Below are positions 1-10,712 of a stretch of 64,000 nucleotides of DNA, in pieces; position 1 is the stretch's first letter; every line of letters begins with the position of its first letter. The position numbers and the translations under genes were made by a program. The notes under the pieces are model-generated. The model saw only the letters and a list, made by a program, of their open reading frames with translations. It ran no database searches and had not been told where the DNA came from. The stretch lies in the NCBI RefSeq assembly GCF_003589595.1, contig NW_020654133.1, positions 693,608 to 757,607 of the forward strand, written 5' to 3'. Source of the stretch: Hyposmocoma kahamanoa (Eukaryota; Arthropoda; Insecta; Lepidoptera; Cosmopterigidae).

Positions 1-394
1 AAGAAAAATCATCATTACAAACGTAGGAAATGATTTCTTATGTCGATCAATATAACAAAAAAAGGACAACATTATATAATCGGAAATTTACTTTAGGAAA
101 ATACAGTGTTTTTTAAAAGTATCTTAGGAACCATAAAGTTTTTTTTATAAAATCATTTTAGCATAGTAAATTTTTTGGGTCAAGCGTGGATTGTCCATAA
201 AAATTAATAAAATTGGTCTAAATTTTCTTTAGTGCTGATAGACTCAGAGTCATGAAGGGACCATTTCATTGTATGGGACAAAAAAATCGGGACAGCAGAA
301 ATTAGACAAATGTGATGAGGGGATGCATAAGCCCTGAATGAAGCCACCCTAATAATAATATAATATTATTAATACAGCGACTCTCAAATTTCAG

Positions 395-562
395 CTACTC
401 GGAATAAGTTCAAAACGCCTCTGTGCAATACTAGATGGCGCAGAACCACCATCCGATACGGAGTCATCAAGCGGGTCTCCTGACCAGTTTGAGACCATTT
501 CACTGGACAGCATCTCTTCGGATGAGGAAATTCTGAGTCAAGATAGCAGTAGGAAGAAGAAG
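395..562 (+). CDS. CAAP1-like gene, first exon in window
   Basis: Acceptor TTTCAG precedes 395 and donor GTAAAT follows 562. The exon has 56 whole codons, phase 0 at both ends. It encodes the conserved KRLCAILDG helix, then an acidic Ser-rich linker ending in RKKK. The minus-strand ORF over it is a shadow. Confidence 0.7.
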
Positions 563-3500
563 GTAAATATACCAACAATGTTGTGACCTTTTGATGCTGG
601 TCTTCTGACAGACTGATAGGCAGATGGTTCATGTCACTTGTTACAACTTATTTGATCAGACTGGCCTAGTTAATGTCAAAGTCAAAGTGAAGTAATCATT
701 TATTCCATAGGTAAAATTTTTACACTTGAAAACATCTTTGATTGCTCTTTTTGAATAAACTTATATGCTATGGAATACACTTTGAATCATAATTGTGTAG
801 AATCTAGAATCATGTTGCCTTTCTCAATGCTCAAGTCAGGATTTGAGCAGACTTGAGTATGATTTCAAGCACTGGAAATACGACCCTAATGGCAAGGACT
901 TGAGTATGATTTTCAGTGCTCACTGCGATACTCAAATCCTGACTTGAGTATTGAGTAGAGTTCTGGAATACGACCCTAAGACAAAGTTGTCAATTTTGTA
1001 ATATGACTTTTCAATTAAAATACTTTTAATGTTAGTTTTAAACTTAGAAAATGCTAATCTTATTATATTCTCCGGAATTTTATTGCAAAAACGCATACAG
1101 TTCCCCATAAAAGAATCGTTTACCTTAGTTTAACGAAATCCAAGGGCCTTACCACTTACTTACCTCTTATTACAGCTCAGTATAGGTTCGTAACGACAAA
1201 ACAGCGGGATGGTGATATACACTTCCTGTAGCGCTGTGTCATTATTATTCATTTTAGGTATAAACTGAATCGTAATAAGAGTTCATGGTAAGGCCCCTGG
1301 CACCATGAGCTTGGACTCAGTTCTAAGGTTAATATTATGGATATCTTTTATTGACGTTATGTATATTTTTACGGGCATACAAATTATTTGAGTAAATGTA
1401 CTGTGATGTCATGATACCAGTCTCCTTAAAGTTTTCTCTGAGAGAAACCCCAGAACTTAAACGGTACACAGAACGAATCGCTCGTTTTTGCAACACAAGT
1501 GTACTTTAATGAAGCTCTAACCTGAAACCTTGGCCTTTTCTGAGAGGAATTTAAATTTTTAACAGAACCTGTGTTTTAGAAATGTATAAATAATCTCAAT
1601 CGCGTACATGTGTTTTTGTTTGTATTCCATAGCATATAAGTTTATTTGAAAAGAGTAATAAAGAGTAAAATCCCTAGAGTTTCTTGCTCGTTCATCTCTG
1701 GGAGGTCAGCGCAGTGAACGAGCCGTGGCTTAAAAAAGACGTCTTCAAGTATAAATTTATTTTACCTATGGAATAAATGATTTTTTGACTTTGACTTTTT
1801 AAAGAAACCAACGTTTTTGTAAAGTCATCAACCAGTTATGTCGATTATGTTTTTTATACAAACCACCCTAATATTCATTAAAGTTACACAAGATATTAAT
1901 TTGAATATCTTTCTTTTTATTTACCAAAGAACATTCCAGTTTACGCTACCTACTTTTTGCAAAATATTGTATACATTTTTTTTTCTAATACCAACTGACG
2001 GGACGAACAATTTGTGCGCCTGGTGGTAAGCGACACGCCTGTCCATAACAGTTGCAGTGCCACCCAGAGCTTTAAAATGCAAAGATGTTAGGGACATTGC
2101 CACTATGCCCGTCACCCTGAGACGTAAGTTGACAAGTCCCATGTGCCTATAATTTCACTAGCACCCTTACCCTTCCAAACCGGAACGCAGTAATGCTGAC
2201 GTCACTGCATGGCGGCAGAAATAGGTAAGGTGGCAGTACTTCCCTGAACGAAATCTGTCACAAGGAGTTCTACTGCTTCTAAAAATAACAGTTTCTTATG
2301 GTTACAAAATTCGCTTCCATTACATTCCACGGCACTGTAAATTGCGCTTAATAATAATAATAATTATTCGAATTTATTATTCAAAAATTTTTAAATACAC
2401 TTGCAGCACAAACATAAGCACAGGGACTTAAAATCGAAATCAAAGAAGAAGAGAGCGAGAGAATCTTCAACAGAAGATGTTGAACAGTCCAAAGCATCCC
2501 GTGCAGGTCTCACTGTGCTTGAACTGCTGGAGTTGCAGGCGAGGGCTAGAGCTATTCGAGCGCAATTGCAGCAGGAACAACTTACTAGTAAGTATATAAT
2601 AATTGACTTTTTTTATGATACCAAATGACAAACAACTCGTGCGCCTGGTCATTATACTAAGCGACCTTTTGATAAACTCAGAGCTCAGTACAACAACTGC
2701 GGCTGCGGTTTCCCTGGCATGTTTACCGTGAATAGAGTAGATGATTTTTTCGCCATAATACGAAAGAGACAATTGATCTTTTCTTACGAGAGTGAGCGAT
2801 TCGGCCTATATTATTGTAAGAACATTAATTATTTATATTATAACAAATTAATTAATTATAATTATACTATTCTTTGTAATGTAAATTCAATTTACTTTAA
2901 TTCTTAATTATTTACTTTATTAACAAAATAATAATTTTGCATTAATAAAATTTATTTTAATTGTTATGTTTTGCAATAAGTAATGTTAAATTTATTAATG
3001 GGTTTATACCTAAATAAAGAAACATTTTATTTTTATTTATTTATTAAGTGACACGCCTTTGACACAGTTGCAGTGCCACTCAGAGCCAGGAATCGCAAAA
3101 GATCTGAGAGGTACTGCCACGCTGCCTGTTACTCTGAGACATAAGTTGACAAGTCTAATTGATTCATAATGTTTTTCGCGACTAATCTCAATATTTTTTT
3201 TATCTACGTCTTTGTTCTTGAATTTCAATTACATTTTATAATTATCGTTTTTGCTCAGATGAGTGCCCTAAATTATTACTAGCTATATGAGACTTAAAAG
3301 GTCGAACTGAAAAATGAATGTTGTGAGTGTGATTATCCTAATAATGATTATTAATAATTATTAGCGTAATTATTCTAATAATTATTATACTTACTATTCT
3401 AATAATTATTATAGTTACTATTCTAATAATTATTATGGTTACTATTATAATAATTATTATAGTTACTATTCTAATAATTATTATTAGAATAATATTTTTA

Positions 3501-6500
3501 TAATTCTCATTATTTTATAAACTGACGATCACTTACGAAAAATGACACGTAATTGTATTTGTGTGACATTTGTAAACTAAAGTAAACTCCGCGTCTGCGT
3601 GTGCATCATAACCACGAAGCACTCGCATATTTTTAAGTGTCTGCTTCCGCAACCGCCATCTGATTCAATATATACAGTTTATTTCACGATAGTATTGATA
3701 GGTGTGGGCAAAGCGCGAGAATTCGGCAGCGCGTGCTGCAAGCAGTTTTCTGAACAAATATTTTTTTCTGTACCACATGTTTTTATCTTTTTGCAGAACA
3801 ACAAACAGAAACAGAAGTCGCTCAATCTTCGTCATCTGATGGCGAGGTAGAGATTAAAGAGGAGCCAGCTGAAGTATTGATCATCAGCAGCAGTGAGGAT
3901 GAGAAGCCTGACTTAAATGAGCTTCAAAAAGGTAAACTCACCATTTCAAGTCTCCAATCTGTATTCAGCCAGCATGCAAGGAGAACTTTAGTCTAAACCT
4001 TCTCATCAGAAGAAGTCTGTGCTTAACGGTTGGACAAATATATGCACGCTAAATGCACTGTATAGAATAACTATTATTATAACCAAATCTCCAATAGTGT
4101 TAATACATGGAGAAAATGTATAATTAAATTTGTTTTTCACACTTTAATATTCGCGTTAATTATATAGTACTAGATAGTACTAGATTAATGTAGGGAAAAT
4201 CAAAATAATTGTTATTATGAATAACACATCAGATGCGCAAATATCATGACAAACATACGACTTTATAAAGTTTTCTTTTTATTTTCAGAAATTCCTCCAA
4301 AAGAAAAAGAATTACCAAAGGAATCCTCCAAACAAATGAAGAAAGATAAGAAGAAGAAAGAGAAAGGCAAGAAAGATAAAAAGGATAAAGATGTTGACAA
4401 AGATAAAAGAAAGGATTCTACAACCAAAGATACCGAACAAAATACTTCTAAAGTACCTGAAAATGTTAAAGTATCTAATGAGAGTCCCCAGAAAATTACT
4501 AAAAAGATTAATGATTTAATAATAACTGTACCTCAACAAGCTACAAGAAAGATTAAACTTAACCGCAATAAAGTAACTGTCTCAGTTAGTAAAGAAAACA
4601 ATGAGGAACCAAACCGAATAGTAAAAGTTACTGATGGTAACGAAAATGTTAACGAATTTACTTCAAAAATGGGTTCATCAATTATCTCAGTTGACAAATC
4701 TAACATGAAAGCTGTCATAAAAGATAAAATCGGAGAAAAAAATGATAAAAAAGATAAGTCAAAAAAGAAAAAAAGAAGGAAACGTATAAATGCAGATAAA
4801 GATAGTGATCACGATGAAATTACACTACAATTGTCTGACACTGAGAAGATGGATTTGTTAGAAGATTTCGATAGGAAAAGTTACGATGTAGTATCCAGTA
4901 CTAGTAACGAGGATACTGATAGTAGTGCGGATACTGAAAGTGATTCTAATAACTCTAAAAATACATCGAAAGACAGCTTGAAAGATACTACTATTCATGA
5001 TAAACATACATCTATTGAAATTAAAGATCCAACAAAAGTTCATGAAATAGATAATAAATTATCTAGTAATGAAGAATCCGTAAAACAGAAAAGTTTGCAA
5101 AATCCTCAAGAAAATAATAAAACAGATTCAGAAGATACAATAACTGAAACTGAAACATTTGAAACGATCGCTGAAATTGTTAATTGTCCAAATAAAACCG
5201 TTGAAGTTGATATTTCCGAAACAAATAATCAAAATAGAAATCCAGATAAGGGAACTGATATAACGGGATTCATTTCTGAAACTGTAAACAAAAATGTATT
5301 AACAATACAAAATATTGACGATATACCTGTTATAAATAAAGAACCCGAAATAAATTCTCAAGCTATGAAGACTGAGATTTCTGAAAATAAAGTTGCTGAA
5401 ATAGACTCAATGGAGATTGACCAAGACAGTCAAGCACATAAAATTATTGAGAAGCGAAACAGTACTGATGCACTGAAACCTAAAACTCAAGATACAGAAA
5501 AAAATCTCTCAGAAGGGGAGCTTTCAGAACACAACAGTTCAGAAATTGAAGCTTTGGATCTAAAACCCGAAGTCGTTTGCATCTCTGATGATGAAAAAGG
5601 ATCAGCTAAAAAGAAGAAGAAGAAAGATAAAAAGAAAAAAGATAAGAAATCTAAAAAGAAGGATTTTCGGGAAAGCGCCGATGAAAACTTTTACAGATAT
5701 TCAGATTGCTTAGATAAAAATAATGCAGCAAATTCAAAAGTGACTGACAATTCCATTGAAGTTACTGGAATTGAACCTAGTAATACTGCAGTAGAAAACA
5801 CTGAATCAATTAACGTAATGGATGATGACGTTTATGAAATTTTGGAACTAAGTGACGATTCTTCTTGCTATGAAGTTGAAGGTACTGTTTTATCAAAAGA
5901 GCCAACTGTAGAAGAAATTGCTGCTCTTTCTGCTAAAATAGACGAAATAGGCAAAGAAGAACGAGAAGAGGTTATCACAGAAGAAGAGATAAAAGAATTT
6001 GAGAGAAAAAATGAGAGTTTAGAAGCGGATGATAATATTGAAAATATTTCTTGGAAGGATAGATATTTAGATAGCAAGAAAGTGAAGAAAGTTTTAAGTA
6101 CGTCAAATATATTAAATGCATTGAGAAAGAAGAATAAAGAATTAAAAAATAAATTGGAAGAAAAGAGGAAACAAGAAGAAAAACTGAAACAGAAAGAAAA
6201 AGAAAATGAAGCTAAGAAAGTTCAAAAAATTGAAGCTGAGAAAGAACTCGTTGAAGAAACTTTGGAAGAAGGTTCTATTGGACATTACAACACATTACAG
6301 GGGTCTACTAAATATGTTGATCCTGTTAAAGAAATTGACAAGACTGAAGAAACAAGTGTGGAAAAACAGAGTAAAGAAAAACAGATCGAGGGAGACGATG
6401 AAGATAATAAGAACGACGATGAAAATGCCAAGAAAGGAGTAACAGGAGAAATGAAGAAAGACGCAAAACAACTATTGAAAATGTACAAAAAGTTATTAAA

Positions 6501-6600
6501 ATACAATGACATGAATAAACAAAAGCACAAAGATCCAAATAAAAAGAAAAAGAAGAAAAGCAAAAAGAAAGAGTCGTCTAAGGAAAGTGTTTCTGCGTAA
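395..6600 (+). CDS. CAAP1-like protein (caspase activity and apoptosis inhibitor 1 family), 3' four exons, 5' partial
   Basis: Four exons join in frame: 395-562, 2407-2587, 3797-3931 and 4289-6600 (TAA), giving 931 residues without the N-terminus. All junctions have AG/GT sites and matching phases (0, 1, 1). The first exon opens with LLGISSKRLCAILDG followed by a Ser/Asp-rich stretch, and the second holds LELLELQARARAIRAQL. Human CAAP1, as I recall it, has the same two blocks in the same order (a KILKILEG-type helix, then LELLELEMRARAIKAL), which is the basis of the call. The third exon carries IKEEPAEVLIISSSEDE, which looks like a SUMO-interacting motif. The fourth exon is highly charged, with Lys runs and a Glu/Lys coiled coil near its end. 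Human CAAP1 is reported as an anti-apoptotic nuclear protein; the long insect tail is unlike the short vertebrate C-terminus. The start codon lies upstream of the window. Confidence 0.62.
820..976. mobile_element. MITE, GGGTCGTATT family, left end truncated
   Basis: It is a long imperfect palindrome whose arms contain CTCAATGCTCAAGTCAGG. The right end reads GGAATACGACCC followed by TAA, as in the full copy at 34729-34893. The left terminal bases are lost. It sits inside the LINE fragment 674-1500. Confidence 0.65.
1141..1299. mobile_element. MITE with CARGGGCCTTACCA inverted repeats
   Basis: The left end CAAGGGCCTTACCA and the inverted right end CAGGGGCCTTACCA bracket about 160 bp; CTCTTATTAC pairs further inside. 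It splits the LINE coding fragment exactly between two parts continuous in the copy at 59019-59720. No clean target duplication is visible. Confidence 0.6.
1620..1798 (+). mobile_element. LINE 3' UTR and TTTGAC tail
   Basis: This is a plus-strand copy of the 3' end seen at 59545-59720: GTATTCCATAGCAT, AGTTTCTTGCTCGTTC, TTTACCTATGGAATAAA and a TTTGAC tail. It is 5'-truncated. Confidence 0.7.
1990..2280 (+). repeat. Dispersed hairpin repeat (GACGGGACGAAC family), long copy
   Basis: It starts GACGGGACGAAC and holds an internal hairpin with arms like GCAGTGCCACTCAGA and TCTGAGAGGCACTGC, then GACAAGTCCCATGTGCC and ACCGGAACGCAGTAATG. About ten copies in both orientations occur in the window. I recognise it as a common lepidopteran repeat but cannot assign a named family. 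Confidence 0.6.
2407..2587 (+). CDS. CAAP1-like gene, ELLELQARARAIRAQL exon
   Basis: Acceptor TTGCAG precedes and donor GTAAGT follows. It starts with a His/Lys run (HKHKHRDL) and ends with the conserved Leu/Arg-rich helix, the most recognisable part of the family. It ends in phase 1. Confidence 0.75.
3045..3165 (+). repeat. Dispersed hairpin repeat, partial
   Basis: Same family as 1990-2280, from GTGACACGCC through the hairpin to GACAAGTC. It lies in an intron of the CAAP1-like gene. Confidence 0.55.
3335..3492 (+). repeat. AT-rich minisatellite
   Basis: About five imperfect tandem units of 24-27 bp, each containing TTCTAATAATTATTATAG followed by TTACTA. It is intronic, about 300 bp before the SIM exon. 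Confidence 0.7.
3797..3931 (+). CDS. CAAP1-like gene, SIM-containing exon
   Basis: Acceptor TTTTTGCAG precedes and donor GTAAAC follows; phases 1 to 1. It encodes 45 residues with IKEEP followed by VLIISSSEDE, a hydrophobic core plus acidic Ser tract typical of SUMO-interacting motifs (inference). Confidence 0.7.
4289..6600 (+). CDS. CAAP1-like gene, long terminal exon
   Basis: Acceptor ATTTTCAG precedes 4289 and TAA ends at 6600. The exon has about 770 codons of low-complexity charged sequence: Lys/Asp runs near the start, a Ser/Thr/Asp-rich acidic middle, VCISDDE and YEILELSDDSS patches, a Lys-rich run, then a Glu/Lys coiled coil and a basic KKKKKKSKKK end suggestive of a nuclear signal. 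The apparent Met at 4246 is intronic. Confidence 0.75.
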
Positions 6601-6747
6601 AGCGCTTCGAAGGAAATTTAAAAGCGAAGTATAATTGTTTATTTCATATAACTACTTGCGTTAGTGATTGTTATTATATAGAAGCTGATTTTGTTGATGA
6701 CGCAAAAACTTGCGTGCGTCAATTTAATTTTTTGTTACAAGAAGTAA

Positions 6748-6757
6748 AATAAATAAA
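6748..6757 (+). terminator. Polyadenylation signals of the CAAP1-like gene
   Basis: Two overlapping AATAAA hexamers lie about 150 bp after the stop codon at 6600. They are the only clear poly(A) signals close downstream. Confidence 0.6.
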
Positions 6758-6760
6758 TTA

Positions 6761-7502
6761 TATCACACTCACTCATTCTATTCTATCGCCAACGATGAAT
6801 ATTGATTACGCTTACGCAATGGGTGAACTTGTTTCGTTTTGGAACAATTATGAATTTAACCCCCCACTATCCTCCAGAATTGAAACCAAACAGTGGGTTA
6901 CAATCTTTTATTTCCAGAAAACAAAAGTTAATAGTATTAGCTGGAGTCGGACCGAGAGCGTGGGTTACTAGAAGTGAATTGCATACATTACTCTAATTAT
7001 TACTTAAATATTACATACAAGAACTAAAGGGAATAACTTTAGAAAAGACATTACATATCTGTATTATGTTAAGGAGGCCAAGCAAATCCAAGCCCAAAGC
7101 AACCTGACGGGAACCGGGTGAACTTGGTGAACAGGTCACAGCAGAAGTGTAAAAAATTAGGATTTGGAAGAAAATCTTGAAGAAAACCATAGGCGTCTAG
7201 AAGTAAAGTCAAAACGCTATAAAAGATAAGTGCGAAAACGGTTATTAAGAAAAATATTCTAGCAATCCAAAAACACAGATGTCATATAAAATGACTATAG
7301 ATTAGTATTGTAAGTTGTAAAAAACTCGAGCCCGGGAGTCTGCATTCATAAACTCTACTCATTTTCGGCTCGGCTCGAAGGTCTAAAATTAAAACACTTA
7401 CGAGTCCGAGTCTAGTCGAGTGTGAGTCATCGGAGCATGGACTCAAGTCCAAAAAGAACTCGAGTCGTAAACGTAACTCGAGTTTTGAACAAAAAAAAAA
7501 CA
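6761..7502. other. Intergenic, no gene seen
   Basis: No supported coding feature. The stretch 7324-7486 is dense in CTCGAG and GAGTC motifs (several within 160 bp), which I cannot explain. Confidence 0.4.
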
Positions 7503-7612
7503 GTTTCTTGCTCATTCTTCTCAGGGGATCTGCGGTACGAATGAGCAGTAAGAGTTTAATCAGTATGACGATTTGAAGTATAATTTGCTTACCTATGAAA
7601 TAATAGTAGTTT
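7503..7612 (+). mobile_element. LINE 3' tail copy
   Basis: AGTTTCTTGCTCATTCTTCTC, GAATGAGCA and TTTGCTTACCTATGAAATAA match the LINE 3' end family, without coding sequence. Confidence 0.6.
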
Positions 7613-7989
7613 GTGTATTATGAACGATAAAAGACAGACGGACAGAAGAAAGAAAGACATTACTAACGAGGGTCTATTAGAAGCCCGAAGCCGAAGGCTG
7701 AGGTCTTTTATAACTCGAGCTTTGTATTTTTATACCGTCCGTGACCTACCTACAATCTTTTTCATCACGTTTGCGAGGAAATAAATAATATAAATATGGT
7801 TCACAGCACAACAATTATTATTATGATTTGGCAAATAGCGGGGTTTTTAATTCTTCCATAGATAACTCGAACTAAAATGTTGAAATGAAAACTACCAAAG
7901 TTTTACCATTATTATTCCAGCGTAAATACGCTACCGCAGACGTGGCTTTGAGTGAAGCATCACTAAACAAAATCTAATTCTAAATTACT

Positions 7990-8528
7990 CGACTCATCCG
8001 TAGAACAAAGACCTACATGCAAGACTGCTTATTCTGAGGACATTGCACATTTCGTTCGTTGTTCTTCGCTGTGGCAATCAGATTGACTGTTGTAGGATTT
8101 TATATTTCCTAAACGAAATATGATACAAAAGTTCTGAAAACACCATTGACTTACAATTATATGGACGTCGGGTCCGCGCTAAAAAGTGTCCGAACTTATA
8201 GGGCGTTAAAATCGTATACAGAGCGTCATTCACGCTTTAGTCTTCGTTTATTCGACTGACAGCGACGCAAGCAAAATTAGACAGTACTGCGATGAGATTA
8301 CAATTTAAATTCAACGTTTTAGCTTTTTCATATTCCTTTACATGTCACTACGTTTAAATAGGTTGACTTGGGACATTTTTTTCGTGGTTTTTGTATTAGA
8401 CCCGTCTTCCATTTATTTGTAAGTCAATGGAAAACACCTATCGATTAGCCTTATTTTGAATACAAGAAAATGTATTTATTCTATTTTCGCTGTATAATCA
8501 TATCGGACTTTGTTCTTTGGATGAGTCG
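7990..8528. mobile_element. MITE, CGACTCATCC family copy 1, with nested hAT-like MITE
   Basis: The left end reads CGACTCATCCGTAGAACAAA and the inverted right end CGACTCATCCAAAGAACAAA. TACT flanks it on both sides (7986-7989 and 8529-8532), a 4-bp target duplication. Removing the nested element leaves about 245 bp, like copy 2 at 20652-20891 (240 bp, opposite orientation). Confidence 0.75.
8144..8429 (+). mobile_element. hAT-like MITE copy 1 (CATTGACTTACAA ends)
   Basis: The ends are CATTGACTTACAATTATATG and, inverted, CATTGACTTACAAATAAATG. Perfect 8-bp direct repeats GAAAACAC flank it (8136-8143, 8430-8437). It has about 58 extra internal bases compared with copies 2 and 3. Eight-bp duplications are typical of hAT transposition. 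Confidence 0.85.
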
Positions 8529-8553
8529 TACTATTGGCCGCTCGCAGCTACGA

Positions 8554-8611
8554 GTGCTACGATAACTCGATCTTCCGGCTGCTGTAGCGGGAGATCGAGT
8601 TATCGTAGCAC
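8554..8611. repeat. Perfect 20-bp inverted repeat
   Basis: GTGCTACGATAACTCGATCT at 8554-8573 is repeated inverted at 8592-8611 with an 18-bp loop. The surroundings are rich in CGTAG and could encode an Arg/Ser-rich stretch, but I do not call a gene. Confidence 0.8.
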
Positions 8612-8768
8612 GTCGCGTAGTATGACTATACGTCTTCGCGTCGTAGTCGCTCGTAGCACGTCTGTTGCATTGCTACGCCGTAGTCCGATTCAAGTCGTGT
8701 CTCGTTTTCTCTTGCAACATTCTCGGTAGACCAATTTTATCAATAACTAAGTAAATCTACCACATACA

Positions 8769-8860
8769 CAATTTTTACCGACTTCAAAAAAGGAGGAGGT
8801 TTTCAATTCGACAATATTTCTTTTTTTTTTGTATATCTGTTACGCGATAACTTCCGTACC
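8769..8860 (+). repeat. ACCGACTTCAAAAAAGGAGG repeat
   Basis: ACCGACTTCAAAAAAGGAGG followed by a T-run and TACGCGATAACTTCCGTACC. Relatives lie at 33712-33790 (inverted) and 34035-34140. This is a familiar dispersed repeat of Lepidoptera. Confidence 0.6.
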
Positions 8861-9364
8861 TGAGAAGCATTACAGTGTAACCGCCGTTTTTACAATTTTA
8901 CAGGAGATGCGATTTTGTGTCAAATTGCAGCATTTGTAACATTTAGGATGGCATAACAATAAAATTGATCAAGTTTCAATAATAGAAGAATGTTTTAATT
9001 TTCTAAATTTGGTAATTGGAGATTAAGACAGTTTACATAATGTGATCAGTTTCTTACTTTTAGCGATATATACTACAATAAAACAAAAAAACTAGCTCAC
9101 ATACCGTGTTTTGCTTTTAAATAAAAATCAAATAGTAAAAAAGTTTAGTTTATTCTAATTTCTATTATTAATTAATAATAAATTGAACGTAATAAAAATT
9201 CATTCAATAAAATAATTTGTAAAACTTAATGTAGCGTAAATTGGAACGTTTTCTTTGTAAAATTAAAAATAAGGTATTTCATTAATAACTATTGTAACTA
9301 TAGTGAAAAAAATAGGGTGGTTTGCATCAATATTAGACATAACTGGTTGAAGACTGTACCACCT

Positions 9365-9465
9365 CAGTCAACCGTGACCTTAGGACCTGTAAAGGGCCCG
9401 AAACGTCGGTTTGTTTGAAAAAACAAATATACGCGATTTAAATCCGGAAAAATAGTTTCATTTCC
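9365..9465 (+). mobile_element. 3' terminal fragment of a retroelement
   Basis: It contains GGGCCCGAAACGTCGG and ends CGATTTAAATCCGGAAAAATAGTTTCATTTCC. The same last 33 bases occur as a separate insertion at 24725-24758, which fixes the 3' end of the element. Confidence 0.6.
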
Positions 9466-9617
9466 TATGCGTAACAATCGCGAAAACCTAAGAAGTCGAT
9501 AAATAGAAAAAAGTTACCGCATTATGACACCTCTTATAAAAAAAATACTACATTAAAATTATTATTATTACTTAACTAAAGTAACCTTTGTCAGGAACGA
9601 AACCGTGCTTCAGCGTG

Positions 9618-9875
9618 TTCATATGTAAAATGATGCCATCTATCAAAAGGCGCAAAATAGAGTATCTTGGTTACGTGATCAGGAACAATAGATACACGCT
9701 GCTATAGTTAATAATGACGGGCAAAGTGCAGAGAAAGAGACGCGCTCGGCGAAGAAAGAAATCGTGGCTGCGGAACATCCGGGAGTGGACCGGCAGTGCC
9801 TCCGTCAAACAGCTGTTTCGGTTGGCTGCTGATAGAGACGGATACATGAAGCTGACGGCCAACCTTCAGCATTGA
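9618..9875 (+). pseudogene. RTE-type LINE ORF2 C-terminal relic
   Basis: The frame reads IKRRKIEYLGYVIRNNR, then after a TAG stop, KKSWLRNIREWTG and LFRLAADRDGYMKLTANLQ before TGA at 9873-9875. These are the YLGHVMR and WLRNLREW signatures at the C-terminus of many insect endonuclease-reverse transcriptase ORFs. The rest of the element is missing. Confidence 0.7.
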
Positions 9876-10447
9876 AGAGGCACTGTAAGAAGAAGAAGAA
9901 CCTTTGTCAGTATCAGTGAGATAATTGCTATTGATATAGGTTACTACAGTTAATATAATAAGTTTTTTTTGCTTTTGTTGGTACAAAACTTATGAAGAGG
10001 TTTCTATTTATGTTCAAATATTTTTTTTTAAATAGTACAATAATTTCTTGTTTACGCACTATGCAAAGTGATCTATGACTTAACATAATGCACATACGTG
10101 ACTAGTAAGATCTGCATCAGTCTTCATTCTCTGACTCCCGTTGGCATGTGGCAAATCAATGTAATACACTACATATTTAATATGTAATTCTTGTGAAGTA
10201 GACAATTGTTAGCTTCAGACGTCCATGTATGAAGGTGGAACCTGAAAAGCAGCATGTAGTGCTCAGATTCATCCTTTTCATTGACACTAGAGTCCACATT
10301 TACGAAACTGTTAACTGTTAATCTTTTTATTCTAAATGTGCTTATGAATAAATGTCTTATTGTTTTTTTCTTTATTTTTCTCAGCTTTTTTTTTTGTAGC
10401 TGGCATGAACCACAACTGCGGACCGAAATCAAGCAAATGCAGCATGT

Positions 10448-10678
10448 CTATGTAGACAGTGGTGGCGGTGCGTAACAAAAGCTTACTTCGCCCCCTTTCA
10501 TCTGCAAGAACCTTCTGACAATGCGACAAGTGTTAAGGATGGCTGCCTTCTGTAACAAGTGGTATATGTTTGATGGGAGATTCAGGGAATGCAATGACTT
10601 GTGTAGCTGTTTGGGAATGACGCCTGTGGTTGAAATAACTATTGGTTCTATTACTACATTCTTTAAATGCCATATTCT
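10448..10678 (-). pseudogene. Non-LTR reverse transcriptase C-terminal fragment
   Basis: The minus strand is open and reads GVIPKQLHKSLHSLNLP, then LLQKAAILNTCRIVRRFLQ and a TAG stop at 10448. This resembles the extreme C-terminus of lepidopteran non-LTR polymerase ORFs. The plus-strand ORF at 10521-10712 is its shadow. Confidence 0.55.
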
Positions 10679-10712
10679 GGTTATTATTATAAGTAATTAT
10701 TATTTTAATTAA

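Larger units (their letters stand above)
674..1500 (-). mobile_element. LINE 3' end (Jockey-type RT C-terminus), interrupted
   Basis: Reading from 1500 down, this matches the truncated LINE at 59019-59720: the coding part around NLRAKSK, the MGNCIRFYNKIPE region, then the 3' UTR and a TTTGAC-type tail at 674. Two small elements (820-976 and 1141-1299) interrupt it. It lies in the first visible intron of the CAAP1-like gene. Confidence 0.75.

Noticed and set aside
3335..3492. CRISPR-like array
   Set aside because: Units are contiguous imperfect tandem repeats without spacers in a eukaryotic intron.
8517..8729. Arg/Ser-rich ORF as an SR-like protein exon
   Set aside because: The composition follows from the CGTAG-rich inverted repeat; no splice sites or conserved motif.
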